Source: Prevotella sp. (GTDB lineage: Bacteria; Bacteroidota; Bacteroidia; Bacteroidales; Bacteroidaceae). Taken from it: 42,903 bases of DNA. Location of the stretch: NCBI GenBank assembly GCA_018385335.1, contig JAHAZN010000010.1:1-42903 (forward strand), written 5' to 3'. Positions 16,775 to 26,189 of this stretch are shown piece after piece. The notes under the pieces are model-generated. The model saw only the letters and a program-made list of their open reading frames with translations, was not told where the DNA came from and searched no databases. A program made the position numbers and the translations under genes. Within the stretch, counting starts at the first letter, position 1; every line of letters starts with the position of its first letter.

Positions 16775-16797
16775 AGGGCATCGGTATGCCCTTATTT
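16775..16797 (+). terminator. Probable terminator of the nitroreductase gene
   Basis: AGGGCAT (16775-16781), loop CGGT and ATGCCCT (16786-16792) are followed by TATTT. The stem is short but placed correctly. Between here and 16955 I see only a weak 7-bp stem CCCTATA/TATAGGG (about 16860-16886) and no coding signal. Confidence 0.45.
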
Positions 16798-16955
16798 CGG
16801 GCAAAAAAAAGGCGTATCCAAGCCATCAATTTCCACCAATATCTTTCGGCAGCAAGACAGCCCTATACCTTATTATATATATAGGGTCGAAAGCTCATCC
16901 AAGCACGATAGATAGACAGCTCCTCCTCATATTCAATTACCAGAGGGGGTATTCA

Positions 16956-16990
16956 TAAAAAGAGGGGTAGCAATTGTTGCTACCCCTCTT
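16956..16990 (-). terminator. Intrinsic terminator of the ExuT-like transporter gene
   Basis: AGAGGGGTAGCAA (16961-16973) pairs perfectly with TTGCTACCCCTCT (16977-16989) over a 3-nt loop, with an extra A-T pair at the base. On the minus strand the stem is followed by TTTTATG. It is about 48 nt after the stop codon at 17038. Confidence 0.8.
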
Positions 16991-17037
16991 ACTCCTTAGC
17001 TGCAGTTGGTCACTGCAACCCGATATTTCTACTGTGA

Positions 17038-18516
17038 TTAGTCGATGATGATGGGCTTGTACTTCGGCACGAGGAGCTTCATGATGCACCATCCCACGAG
17101 ATAGGCTACGGCGCAGATGCAGAAGATGATCATATAACCAGCTTCCTTACCATCGAAACCGATGAAGCTGAAAGCCTCACCCTGGTTCTCTGAATAGGTG
17201 AAGAGCGCACCAGCACCCTTGTTGATGAGGAATGAACCTACACCACCAGCCATACCGCCGATACCTGTGATGGTGGCGATGGTTGATTTGGGGAACATAT
17301 CACCAATGGTAGAGAAGAGGTTGGCTGACCATGCCTGATGACCTGCACCTGCCAAACCGATGATGATAGCGGGCCACCATGCGCTGTAGGCTCCCAATGG
17401 CTGGGCAAAAAGGGCCAGCAGGGGGAAGAAGGCGAAGATGAGCATGGAGCGCATACGTCCTTTGTAGGGATTATCACCCCTCTTTTCTACAAAGAGCTTG
17501 GGCAGGTAACCACCATAGATAGACAACACGGTAACGATGGCATAGAGGGTGAAGATGAGCGTAATAGCCTCTGTAGAGCTCGACTTGTAACCATACTGGT
17601 CGGAGAAATAGGCGGGAGCCCAGAACAGATAGAACCACCAAACACCATCGGTGAAGAACTTACCAGTGATAAACGACCAGGTCTGACGATAGCTGAAGCA
17701 CTGGAGGAAAGGAATCTGCTTGGCAGGCTTCTCCGCTACTTCAACCTTAGCCTCGGCTGCCACATCATCATCCTGATGGATGTAGTTGAGCTCAGCCATG
17801 TTGACATGTGAAGATTTCTCCGGTTTGTCATAGAGGAACACCCAGAAAGCCATCCAGATAAAGCCCAGTCCACCGATGATGATGAAAGCCATCTCCCAGC
17901 CACCACCGATACCGGCATCCTTGAAGCTCTGAGCCAACAGAGGGATAGAAGCAGGAGCAGCCAAAGCACCTACCGAAGCACCGGCATTGAAGATTGATGT
18001 AGCGAAGGCACGGTCTTTCTTGGGGAAATATTCAGCTGTCACCTTGATAGCAGCGGGGAAGTTACCAGCCTCACCCAAGGCGAGCACACAGCGTGCAGCA
18101 ACGAAGAGCCAAACACTCGTGGTGGCTATCAGCAGGGCAGCAGCAGAGCCCGACTTCACAGCGGTCATCGCCGTTACGCTCTCGAAACCACCTATCTGCA
18201 TGGTGATCCATCCACAGGCAGCATGGGCACAGGCACCTGCCGACCATACACCAATGGCCCAGAGATAACCTTTCTTGGTACCCATAAAATCGACGAACTT
18301 ACCTGCAAAAAGCATGCAGAAAGCATAGACGATAGAGAATACAGCTGTAATCGTGCCGTAGTCGTCGTCGGTCCAGTGAAACTCAGGAGCGATAAAGTCT
18401 TTCCAAGTGAGTGAAAGCACCTGTCGATCCAAATAATTGACGGTGGTTGCAACAAAGAGCAACGCACACATAATCCAACGATAGTTGGTCATCTTGTTGG
18501 TTGTAACAGAATTCAT
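17038..18516 (-). CDS. MFS transporter of the anion:cation symporter family, ExuT-like
   Basis: This 492-residue protein has the 12 membrane-helix pattern of major facilitator carriers. Helix 1 with NYLDRQVLSLTW and the following GTITAVFSIVYAFCMLFAGKFVDFMGTKKGY (MFS motif A region), then ARCVLALGEAGNFPAAIK and GASVGALAAPASIPLL, fit the anion:cation symporter group that includes ExuT. ExuT-type carriers bring galacturonate and glucuronate into the cytoplasm with protons. The central cytoplasmic loop (about 220-260) is charged (NYIHQDDDVAAEAKVEVAEK). It is a single-gene unit, with its own -7 element 57 bp upstream and a strong terminator downstream. The link to pectin use (the PL9 lyase at 416-2359) is suggestive only. 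Confidence 0.82.
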   Translation of the reverse strand: MNSVTTNKMTNYRWIMCALLFVATTVNYLDRQVLSLTWKDFIAPEFHWTDDDYGTITAVFSIVYAFCMLFAGKFVDFMGTKKGYLWAIGVWSAGACAHAACGWITMQIGGFESVTAMTAVKSGSAAALLIATTSVWLFVAARCVLALGEAGNFPAAIKVTAEYFPKKDRAFATSIFNAGASVGALAAPASIPLLAQSFKDAGIGGGWEMAFIIIGGLGFIWMAFWVFLYDKPEKSSHVNMAELNYIHQDDDVAAEAKVEVAEKPAKQIPFLQCFSYRQTWSFITGKFFTDGVWWFYLFWAPAYFSDQYGYKSSSTEAITLIFTLYAIVTVLSIYGGYLPKLFVEKRGDNPYKGRMRSMLIFAFFPLLALFAQPLGAYSAWWPAIIIGLAGAGHQAWSANLFSTIGDMFPKSTIATITGIGGMAGGVGSFLINKGAGALFTYSENQGEAFSFIGFDGKEAGYMIIFCICAVAYLVGWCIMKLLVPKYKPIIID

Positions 18517-18573
18517 TTGCTTGTAATTATTGATGTTTTAAGTTTTAGTTTAAGTAAATTTGCTTGTCGAATG

Positions 18574-18581
18574 CAAAGATA
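18574..18581 (-). promoter_or_regulatory. -7 promoter element for the ExuT-like transporter
   Basis: Plus-strand CAAAGATA reads TATCTTTG on the minus strand, an exact TAnnTTTG match 57 bp upstream of the ATG at 18516. No clear -33 box is seen at 19-21 bp. Confidence 0.5.
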
Positions 18582-18630
18582 CGCTTTTTTTTGATATTTA
18601 TGTTCAACACTACAAATAATTTTGTAATCC

Positions 18631-21102
18631 TCAATCCTGATAATAGATCTTCTTCACTCTCGATGACAGTCCTGTGAGCACCTCATAGGGGATGGTATCC
18701 AAGGCATCGGAGAGCACGGTGACAGGCAACTGTTCACCGAAGATCTCTACCATATCACCTTCTTGGCAGGGGATATCGGTCACATCAATCATTGCCACAT
18801 CCATACAGATATTGCCCACATAAGGTGCCTTCTTCCCATTAACGAGACAGTAGCAATGGCCGTTGCCGAGATGCCGGTTGAGACCATCGGCATAGCCGAT
18901 AGGAATGGCGGCTATCCTACTGTCACGCTGGAGTGTTCCCTTGCGACTATAGCCCACAGTATCTTCTTTCTTCACCTCGCGCAGTTGTAAGATGGTAGTC
19001 TTCAGTGTACTCACGGTGTGGAGGATGTGGTTGTCACGACTGTCGATACCATAGAGGCCGATGCCAAGTCGGCACATATCCAATTGGCGTTCGGGGAAAT
19101 GAAGGATGCCTGCTGAGTTGTCGATATGTCGGAGTATCTTATGGTCGAAGGCTGCCTGGAGCGCCTTGCTCCCCCGTTCGAAACACTCAAACTGCTTGGC
19201 AGAGAACTCATCGAAGTCGTCGCTGTCAGCACCCACGAAATGGGAGAACACCGAGCGTGGGATGAGAGCCGTCTGATGTTTGAGTCGGTGGACGAGGGAG
19301 TCGATATCTTTCTCAGGGTCGAATCCCAGGCGGTGCATTCCTGTATCGAGTTTGACATGTATGGGCCAGCCTGTGATACCCTGTTTCTCAGCTGCCTTCA
19401 CCAATGCTTCCAACAGTCGGAAGTTATAGACCTCGGGCTCCAGGTCGTAGTCGAACATCGTCTTAAAGGCGGTCATCTCTGGGTTCATGATAATGATATT
19501 CGAGGTGATGCCAGCCTTACGCAGTGTCACACCTTCGTCAGCCACAGCAACGGCGAGGTAATCAACACGGTGGTCCTGAAGTGTCTTAGCCACCTCCACG
19601 GCTCCCGCACCATAAGCATCAGCCTTCACCATGCACACCATCTTCGTTGTAGGCTTGAGGAACGAGCGGTAATAGTTGAGATTCTCCACCACAGCACCGA
19701 GGTTGACCTCGAGAATCGTTTCGTGCACTTTCTGTTCCAGCAGTTCGGTGAGTTGGTCGAAGCCGAAGGGACGTGCCCCCTTGATGAGTATCACCTCATC
19801 ATGAAGAGAGGCAAACACCTTACTACCGATGAGTTGCGTCACATCGTTGAAGAAATATTTCTCCTTCACCTCAATGGCAGCAGCTTGTGAAGAGATGGTT
19901 TGTCCCACACCAATGAGTTGATCAACACCACGCTTCACTGCCAGTTCCGACACCTTGTGATAAAGAGCCTCGGGGTTGTCTCCACTCTGACAGATATCAC
20001 TCAGTATCAGCGTATGACGGCGTCCTTTGCTGTCGGGGCGTCGAGCCATGAAGTCGAGGGCGATGTCGAGCGCATTGACATCAGAGTTATAGGAGTCGTT
20101 GATGAGCGTACATCCCCGCTGTCCCTCCTTCACCTCAAGTCGCATAGCCACAGGCTCCAGCAGTCTCATCCGCTCATCGAGCTGTTCAGCATCAATGCCG
20201 AGATGCAATGCCACCACAGCACAGGCATAGGAACATTTCACCGAAGCCTCATCGATGAAAGGAAGATGATAACTGCCTGCGGCATCACGGAAGCGGTAGG
20301 TGACAGTCACCCCGTTAGCGTCACTCTCCTGACGTTCCACAAAGAAAGCGGCACGGGGATCGGTGAGACTCCATCCCAGTTTCTCCCCGGCATATCCACT
20401 CTTGCGCAGGCAACGTCCCACCACCTGGTCGTCGGTATCATAGACCACTGTAGCCGCATGGAGCATGAGTTGGAGTTTCTCCATACATTTCTCTTCCAAA
20501 GAGCGGAAGTTCTCCTGATGGGCATCGCCCAAAGAGGTGAACACACCAATGGTGGGCTGGATGATATCGCTCAGTGCTGCCATCTCACCTGGCTGACTGA
20601 TACCTGCCTCGAAGAGCGCCACCTCACTCTGTGTATCCAAGAGCCACACACTGAGGGGCACACCTATCTGCGAGTTATAACTACGTGGGGAACGGGTCAC
20701 CACCATAGAGGGCGAGAGGAGTTGATAGAGCCATTCCTTCACCATCGTCTTGCCATTGCTGCCTGTGAGTCCTACTACGGGGATATCAAACTCATCACGA
20801 TGACGTTCTGCCAGTCGCTGAAGTGCTTCCAATGGACTCATCACAACGAGGAAGTTGGCATCAGGATAGTCATTTATGGACTGTGGCAAATGACTCACCA
20901 CAAAATTCCTCACTCCACGCCGATAGAGGTCGCCGACATACCGGTGACCGTCATTGCGTGCTGACGATAAAGCAAAGAAGAGGGTCGCCTCAGGGAAACA
21001 CAGCGAACGGCTGTCGGTAAGCAACCAACCTATTTGAGCTTCGCTCTCGCCCACGCGACGCGCCCCTATAAGGGTGGTAATCTTCTCTATTGTGTACATC
21101 AT
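18631..21102 (-). CDS. Bifunctional MurF ligase / alanine racemase
   Basis: The 823-residue fusion combines two peptidoglycan precursor enzymes. Residues 1-455 are MurF, which adds D-Ala-D-Ala to the UDP-MurNAc-tripeptide, with the P-loop GLTGSNGKT at 111-119 and the ligase motif INDSYNSD at about 334-341. Residues 460-823 are alanine racemase, which supplies D-alanine, with the PLP lysine in MVKADAYGAG (Lys493) and the opposite catalytic tyrosine in VGYSRKGT near residue 729. This fusion is common in Bacteroidota. It follows the GSCFA gene by 62 bp on the same strand with no hairpin I can see between them, so it probably belongs to the fkp-GSCFA transcript. Two adjacent ATGs (MM) make the exact start uncertain by one codon. 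Confidence 0.95.
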   Translation of the reverse strand: MMYTIEKITTLIGARRVGESEAQIGWLLTDSRSLCFPEATLFFALSSARNDGHRYVGDLYRRGVRNFVVSHLPQSINDYPDANFLVVMSPLEALQRLAERHRDEFDIPVVGLTGSNGKTMVKEWLYQLLSPSMVVTRSPRSYNSQIGVPLSVWLLDTQSEVALFEAGISQPGEMAALSDIIQPTIGVFTSLGDAHQENFRSLEEKCMEKLQLMLHAATVVYDTDDQVVGRCLRKSGYAGEKLGWSLTDPRAAFFVERQESDANGVTVTYRFRDAAGSYHLPFIDEASVKCSYACAVVALHLGIDAEQLDERMRLLEPVAMRLEVKEGQRGCTLINDSYNSDVNALDIALDFMARRPDSKGRRHTLILSDICQSGDNPEALYHKVSELAVKRGVDQLIGVGQTISSQAAAIEVKEKYFFNDVTQLIGSKVFASLHDEVILIKGARPFGFDQLTELLEQKVHETILEVNLGAVVENLNYYRSFLKPTTKMVCMVKADAYGAGAVEVAKTLQDHRVDYLAVAVADEGVTLRKAGITSNIIIMNPEMTAFKTMFDYDLEPEVYNFRLLEALVKAAEKQGITGWPIHVKLDTGMHRLGFDPEKDIDSLVHRLKHQTALIPRSVFSHFVGADSDDFDEFSAKQFECFERGSKALQAAFDHKILRHIDNSAGILHFPERQLDMCRLGIGLYGIDSRDNHILHTVSTLKTTILQLREVKKEDTVGYSRKGTLQRDSRIAAIPIGYADGLNRHLGNGHCYCLVNGKKAPYVGNICMDVAMIDVTDIPCQEGDMVEIFGEQLPVTVLSDALDTIPYEVLTGLSSRVKKIYYQD

Positions 21103-21164
21103 AGTTTTTGTTCTTATGTTCTTATGTTTTTATTTCTGTTTACTTACAAGCATCCTTCCTCCAC

Positions 21165-21998
21165 TCAAATCTTCTCAGCGTCCTTCCAACGCTGGAAAGC
21201 CTCAGCAAAGTTCGGATATTTTTCTGACAATGCAGTGATATTTAACATTGTTTTATCCATCAATGTCTTATAGGCCTCACTCTCTGGACGGAAGGGGCGG
21301 TGACGGAGGACGGACCTCACCGGTGTCCACTCTCTGATAAACTCTCGGGCATGGTCGCTCAACGCTATCTCGGTAAGTCGTGAATAGATATAATCAACGG
21401 TCTGCCAGGAGGGATGGAGCATGTCTGGCTGATAGAAACGGTAGTCGCGCAACTCATCATTCACTATCTCATAAGCGGGGAAATAGCTCACACCTTCCCA
21501 CTGTTCCACCATGCGCTGGGCACTCAACAGCAGGACGGCCTTAGAGAGCTGACTGCCATGGAAACCATATTTGGCATAGCGGATAGGACTCACCGTAAGC
21601 ACCACCTTGACGTCTGCCCTGCGTGCTCGCAGGAGGGTCACCGCCTGCGACAGCGCCTCAACACACTCATCCACGGTGAGCTCCTCTTCGTCAAAGAGTC
21701 GCTGTGGACGTTTCTCACAGTTATCAACAATCTCTCCTGTTGCCTTCAGTCGATAGACATGATTGGTACCGAGCGTGAAGAGTGCTACCCGCGGTGCCAT
21801 CATGCTACGCTCTACGGTATGGAGGATACTCACGGGATTATACATCACTCCAAAGGGGTTGACCTCCACCCTAAACAGTTCGTCGAGGAAGCGGCGTCCC
21901 ATGTGGTCGGCGAAGCAAGAGCCCACACAGAGTATCTCCTCCTGGGGTTCCAACAGGAAGTCGAGGGGGGGTGTCTCCACCCGTGTTGACCATTCCAT
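21165..21998 (-). CDS. GSCFA-domain protein (SGNH-hydrolase-like)
   Basis: The product carries the name-giving motif GSCFA (residues 26-30 from the ATG start) in ILCVGSCFADHMGRR, followed by NPFGVMYNPVSI and VVLTVSPIRYAKYGFHGSQLSKAVLL. The last segment resembles the catalytic block of SGNH/GDSL-type hydrolases, in which the serine of GSCFA would be the nucleophile. The family is widespread in Bacteroidota without an established role; acyl-ester cleavage or transfer on a glycan is a guess. A TTG at 22007 overlaps the fkp stop codon and gives three more residues, but an ATG in the same frame at 21998 gives 277 residues and is the simpler start. It lies 5 bp after fkp and 62 bp before murF-alr. 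Confidence 0.85.
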   Translation of the reverse strand: MEWSTRVETPPLDFLLEPQEEILCVGSCFADHMGRRFLDELFRVEVNPFGVMYNPVSILHTVERSMMAPRVALFTLGTNHVYRLKATGEIVDNCEKRPQRLFDEEELTVDECVEALSQAVTLLRARRADVKVVLTVSPIRYAKYGFHGSQLSKAVLLLSAQRMVEQWEGVSYFPAYEIVNDELRDYRFYQPDMLHPSWQTVDYIYSRLTEIALSDHAREFIREWTPVRSVLRHRPFRPESEAYKTLMDKTMLNITALSEKYPNFAEAFQRWKDAEKI

Positions 21999-22003
21999 TG
22001 TTT

Positions 22004-24718
22004 TCAACTTCTACTCACCTGCAGTCCTTTTCTGCTTAATGTCATCTCTACGAAACGGGCCTTGTCATTGGGGCGGTGTGCCTGCAGTATCTGTTTGATA
22101 CGCGCAGCAGCCTCGGGGTCTTTAGCCATCATATAGAGGTAGCCACCACCACCAGCACCTGGCAACTTATATCCTAAGCACAGGTCGTCTATCAGGTCGG
22201 TGAGTTGCGACACAACCTCTGGGTTCGTACCGCTATCCAAGGTCTGGTTCTGCTGCCATGTGCGGCGCATGAGCCGTCCGGTCTGCAGATAGTCGTTGCG
22301 CTGTATCGCCTCATACATCTCCATCGTGTGCTGTTTCATCTGTCTTAAGAGCGCCAACTGTTCATGCTGATTGAGGAACATGCGTCTCACTATCTCTGAG
22401 AGGATGGTCTTGGCTGTGCGGGTGATGCCTGTATAATATAAAAGGTGGCAGGGAGCATACTCGGGCTGGGTATAGATATCGTCGGGCAGCCAGCGTACCA
22501 AGGGGGTCTGTCGCAAGCCACGCTGCGACTGCAGGAGTTTCACTCCGCCATAGATTCCACCCCACTGGTCCTGCCAGCCGCCACCGGTGGTGAGCAACTG
22601 TTCGAGAATCAGTGTACGACACCCTATCTCACTCTTGTCCCATCCCAACTGGCAGAAGTCGTTCAATGCGCCGAGCACCGTAGAGCTCAGGATGCTGCTC
22701 GTACCCAGTCCGCTACCTGCCGGAATGGCAGAGAGGAGGGTGAGTTCAATACCGCAACCAAAGGCTTCGAGCTGATCACGGAGGGAGGGATAAGGGGTGA
22801 GCGAATACTGTGGAAGGAACCCTGCCAGGGCCAGGGCCGCCTTAGGGATAGAGAACGGACTACCCACATGACAGAAGTCGGCCAACTGCTCATAGGTTGT
22901 TATCACCTCGGAGGCACCGAGATCGATGCTTCTGCAGACGATATGTGGCTGACTGCAGGGTTTGACATAGGTCTGGAGGGGAGGTTGTCCATTGAGCTCT
23001 ATGGCGAGGTTGATGACATTACCTCCTTCCATCAGACAGAACGGAGGGGTATCGGTCCATCCGCCAGCGATATCGATACGTACAGGACTACGTCCCCAGA
23101 CAATCTGGTCGGCATAGACTCCCATCTGGGGCTGTACGCGGAGCATCTCCTGAGCCACCACGCCTTCTCGCAACAATGTGAATGCCTCGTGTTCATAGTT
23201 GTCAGCCGTCGCTCCGTCGGTGGCGGCAGCTCTGAACATCGCATCATGGATGCGTGTGAGCAGGGGTGTCTCAGCAGGGAGGGGAGCTGGCAATGGCAAG
23301 GCAGCAGAACGAAAGACATGGGCTGCATCGTCGAGGTCGAGCTGATAGAACACGCTCTTGCGGTAGTTGCGGGCAAGCGCTGTCCAGTTAGACAGACGGA
23401 AGTGTCTTCGTTGTGCCACCAGTCGGTGTAGGTTGGCTTCGTTGGAGAGGGCTTCGGCACTCATATATCTCAACACCTCTACGCCATTCTCCCTGCCGCA
23501 AAGAAGCAGTCCTATCTCTGCCACCGTGCTCACCACGGGGAAACGGGGTGACTGCTGGGCATCACCGGCAAACTTATCGTCGATATGATAGCGGCGCACC
23601 GCATAATCCTGTTCGCCTACGGGGACGATATCAATGCAATCGCCTGGCTGGAGCTCGAGGTCCCAGTCATTCTCGGGCACACCTGTGATGACATGGTCAT
23701 GGGCGAGCCTCCAGTGACTGCCAACACAACTATTCTCTATCCACAGGTTGGTGTTGGCTGCTGACAGGGGAGCAGCAACAAGGGCGTTCTGAATAAAGAT
23801 GGAGGGATGGGGTTTGGTGTCGTGGTGCATAATCTCCCTCTGGTCGTTCACCAGGTTCTGTATGGCTAATGTTGAGGAGATCATCTCTCTACTCGTTCCA
23901 AAATGATAGAACTCACCTCCGGGCAGTGGCAACACTGCTACTGAGAGCTCTGCCAACTCCTCATCGGGCTGTGTGGGGTCGGTGCCGAGGGCACATCCAA
24001 ACTCTCCATAGAGGTCGTATTCCACTTTCTCACCATCCTTAACACACCGTTTGAACAGCATTTTCACAGCCTTATCACTCAGCAGCCATACCCCTATATC
24101 GGTGAGATAGAAATGGGTGGAGAGGAGTTGTTGGAGGGTCTGTACCGATGGTTTCTGGAGCATGCACTTCAGCGTTGACGGACTATTGCGTTCGCTCACG
24201 AACACACCATGATTCTTGGCTATCGAGGCGTCTAACCACAGACCGTAGCACACCACATCAGCATCGGGAATAGGCGGAAGGGCCTCGGTGGCACGGATGA
24301 AGACATCGCCACTCACCACCATGGTATGAACATTGGCAGGTGCCATCTGCATGAGTCGTTCATAAAGGGGCAACTGCAGGTCTAACAGGGTCTGTCCGAG
24401 ACGCTGTCCTCGCTCCCAACGGAACACGGGGATAGGTGTGAGGATCTTTCCCGAGGGGGCATAGGCAGGAAGACGCCTGCTCTGTCCACCGGCATGGAGC
24501 AGGATGCGGCGTTCTATGGCGAGCCACTGCTCAAAAGGATAATCGGTGGACTCAGCTTCATAACATTTCTCAAGGAGCCATGCCGTACCTCCCCCACTGC
24601 CGAGCTTATGGCCTATGGGGTCGTTGGTACAGAAGTATTCATCTTTAGTGTGACCCGTCAACTCGTGGAACGAACCAACGAGGTTAGGGGGCAAGGAAAG
24701 TAGCTTTTTCATTTTCAT
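22004..24718 (-). CDS. fkp: Bifunctional L-fucokinase / GDP-L-fucose pyrophosphorylase
   Basis: Fkp phosphorylates free L-fucose and then couples it to GTP to give GDP-L-fucose for capsule and glycoprotein fucosylation. The 904-residue length fits. The N-terminal half is the nucleotidyltransferase, with LLHAGGQSRRLPAYAPSGK (from about residue 73). The C-terminal half is a GHMP-type kinase, with PVRIDIAGGWTDTPPF near 544, the ATP loop IPAGSGLGTSS near 665 and PGAGGGGYLYMM near 852. A promoter candidate (24723-24753) lies so close to the ATG that the message may be nearly leaderless; the third codon is also ATG. The gene diverges from the fucose permease, which would provide its substrate, and leads into the GSCFA gene. 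Confidence 0.94.
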   Translation of the reverse strand: MKMKKLLSLPPNLVGSFHELTGHTKDEYFCTNDPIGHKLGSGGGTAWLLEKCYEAESTDYPFEQWLAIERRILLHAGGQSRRLPAYAPSGKILTPIPVFRWERGQRLGQTLLDLQLPLYERLMQMAPANVHTMVVSGDVFIRATEALPPIPDADVVCYGLWLDASIAKNHGVFVSERNSPSTLKCMLQKPSVQTLQQLLSTHFYLTDIGVWLLSDKAVKMLFKRCVKDGEKVEYDLYGEFGCALGTDPTQPDEELAELSVAVLPLPGGEFYHFGTSREMISSTLAIQNLVNDQREIMHHDTKPHPSIFIQNALVAAPLSAANTNLWIENSCVGSHWRLAHDHVITGVPENDWDLELQPGDCIDIVPVGEQDYAVRRYHIDDKFAGDAQQSPRFPVVSTVAEIGLLLCGRENGVEVLRYMSAEALSNEANLHRLVAQRRHFRLSNWTALARNYRKSVFYQLDLDDAAHVFRSAALPLPAPLPAETPLLTRIHDAMFRAAATDGATADNYEHEAFTLLREGVVAQEMLRVQPQMGVYADQIVWGRSPVRIDIAGGWTDTPPFCLMEGGNVINLAIELNGQPPLQTYVKPCSQPHIVCRSIDLGASEVITTYEQLADFCHVGSPFSIPKAALALAGFLPQYSLTPYPSLRDQLEAFGCGIELTLLSAIPAGSGLGTSSILSSTVLGALNDFCQLGWDKSEIGCRTLILEQLLTTGGGWQDQWGGIYGGVKLLQSQRGLRQTPLVRWLPDDIYTQPEYAPCHLLYYTGITRTAKTILSEIVRRMFLNQHEQLALLRQMKQHTMEMYEAIQRNDYLQTGRLMRRTWQQNQTLDSGTNPEVVSQLTDLIDDLCLGYKLPGAGGGGYLYMMAKDPEAAARIKQILQAHRPNDKARFVEMTLSRKGLQVSRS

Positions 24719-24722
24719 GCCA

Positions 24723-24753
24723 CAAAAGTAACCTATTTTAACGTCAAAAGAAA
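24723..24753 (-). promoter_or_regulatory. Promoter candidate for fkp-GSCFA-murF/alr
   Basis: On the minus strand TTTC (plus 24750-24753), 19 bp and TACTTTTG (plus 24723-24730) match the consensus with one -33 mismatch. The -7 box ends 4 bp before the ATG at 24718. Confidence 0.5.
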
Positions 24754-24775
24754 GTAATAACTAAACTTTTTATTG

Positions 24776-24783
24776 TATTTTTG
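24776..24783 (+). promoter_or_regulatory. -7 promoter element for fucP
   Basis: TATTTTTG is an exact TAnnTTTG match 33 bp upstream of the permease ATG. The -33 position holds no clear TTTG. It diverges from the fkp promoter within a 98-bp gap. Confidence 0.45.
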
Positions 24784-24816
24784 CGAAACCTAAAAAAATA
24801 ATATATCCATTAACCA

Positions 24817-26145
24817 ATGAATACTGGAAAAAACGGCCTGTTGGTCAAGGATGGTGTGAGCCTCCTTGTTCCTTTTATTCTTATCACATTCTGTTTCGCA
24901 CTCTGGGGCTTTGCCAATGATGTCACGACACCTATGGTGAAGGCTTTCTCCAAGATTTTCAGAATGAGTGTCACCGAGGGTGCCATGGTCCAGGTAGCTT
25001 TTTACCTGGGATATTTCGTGATGGCTTTTCCTGCGGCCCTCTTCATCCAGCGTTATTCTTTCAAAGCGGGTGTGCTTGTGGGGCTCTCGCTCTATGCCAT
25101 TGGGGCTCTGATGTTTCTCCCTGCCAAGGCGATAGGTATCTATCCTCCCTTCCTACTGGCTTATTTCATCATGACCAGTGGTCTGTCGTTTCTTGAGACA
25201 AGCTGCAACCCGTATATCTATTGTATGGGAAGTGAAGAAACAGCCACCCAACGCCTCAACCTCGCTCAGGCATTCAACCCCATCGGGGCACTCACGGGTA
25301 TGTTCGTGGCCATGCACTTCGTACAGGCTCGCATGAATCCGATGGACAGTGCTTCGCGTATGCTTCTCACTGAACTTCAGTTTAATGCCATCAAGGCCCA
25401 TGATCTCGACATTCTCATCCAGCCCTATATCTTCATCGGTGCGGTGATTATCGTGCTTGCCATCGTCATCCGACTGATGAAGATGCCTATGGACAGCGAT
25501 ACCCATTCTACAACAGGCATTCTCTCCTCGCTTAAGGAACTGGTGAAGATGAAAAACTACCGGGAGGGTGTGCTAGCACAGTTCTTCTATGTCGGTGCAC
25601 AGGTGACCTGCTGGACCTTCATCATCCAGTATGGTACACGTATTTTCATGGAGGAGGGACTTGATGAGCGTGGCGCAGAGATTCTCTCTCAGAAATACAA
25701 CATCATAGCGCTCATCTTCTTCACCTGTAGCCGTTTCATCTGCACATGGTTCCTGAAATACATCCAGCCAGGACGCCTGCTCTCTATCCTCGCTGTCATC
25801 GCCACGGTGCTCACCGGCGGTGTAATACTCTTCACCGACCGCAACGGCCTGATCTGTCTTGTGGGCATCAGCGCCTGCATGTCGCTCATGTTCCCCACCA
25901 TCTATGGCATTGCGTTGCGCGGACTGGGAGACCATGTCAAGGTGGGTGGAGCAGGACTCATCATGTCTATCCTCGGCGGTTCGGTATTTCCTCCGTTACA
26001 GGCTGCCATCATCGACAGTGACGCCACTATCTTCGGTCTGCCTGCCACCAACATCTCCTTTATCATCCCTCTCATCTGCTTCATCGTCATTACCATCTAC
26101 GGTCACCGTGCCTATATAAGACACAACATCACCCATGAGTGTTGA
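24817..26145 (+). CDS. fucP: L-fucose:proton symporter-like MFS permease
   Basis: The 442-residue product has 12 membrane helices in the FucP subgroup of major facilitators. Characteristic segments are FCFALWGFANDVTTPMVKAFSKIF in helix 1, where FucP proteins carry the conserved WG(F/M)xN(D/N) element with the acidic coupling residue, then GYFVMAFPAALFIQRYSFKAGV, SFLETSCNPYIYCMGSEETATQRLNLAQAFNPIGA and the late GGSVFPPLQAAI. The ETSCNPY and LNLAQAFNPxG blocks are strongly diagnostic of sugar permeases of this group. It diverges from fkp, and the two together make an import-and-activate fucose salvage pair. A bidirectional terminator follows at 26158-26184. The fucose specificity is supported by context more than by sequence alone. 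Confidence 0.88.
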   Translation: MNTGKNGLLVKDGVSLLVPFILITFCFALWGFANDVTTPMVKAFSKIFRMSVTEGAMVQVAFYLGYFVMAFPAALFIQRYSFKAGVLVGLSLYAIGALMFLPAKAIGIYPPFLLAYFIMTSGLSFLETSCNPYIYCMGSEETATQRLNLAQAFNPIGALTGMFVAMHFVQARMNPMDSASRMLLTELQFNAIKAHDLDILIQPYIFIGAVIIVLAIVIRLMKMPMDSDTHSTTGILSSLKELVKMKNYREGVLAQFFYVGAQVTCWTFIIQYGTRIFMEEGLDERGAEILSQKYNIIALIFFTCSRFICTWFLKYIQPGRLLSILAVIATVLTGGVILFTDRNGLICLVGISACMSLMFPTIYGIALRGLGDHVKVGGAGLIMSILGGSVFPPLQAAIIDSDATIFGLPATNISFIIPLICFIVITIYGHRAYIRHNITHEC

Positions 26146-26157
26146 CGGAGATAAAAG

Positions 26158-26184
26158 AAAAAACTCCCAATGAGGGAGTTTTTT
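26158..26184. terminator. Bidirectional terminator
   Basis: ACTCCC (26163-26168) pairs with GGGAGT (26174-26179) over a 5-nt loop, flanked by A6 on the left and T6 on the right, so it works in both directions. It ends fucP and would also end any transcript coming from yfhO. Confidence 0.8.
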
Positions 26185-26189
26185 CTTCA

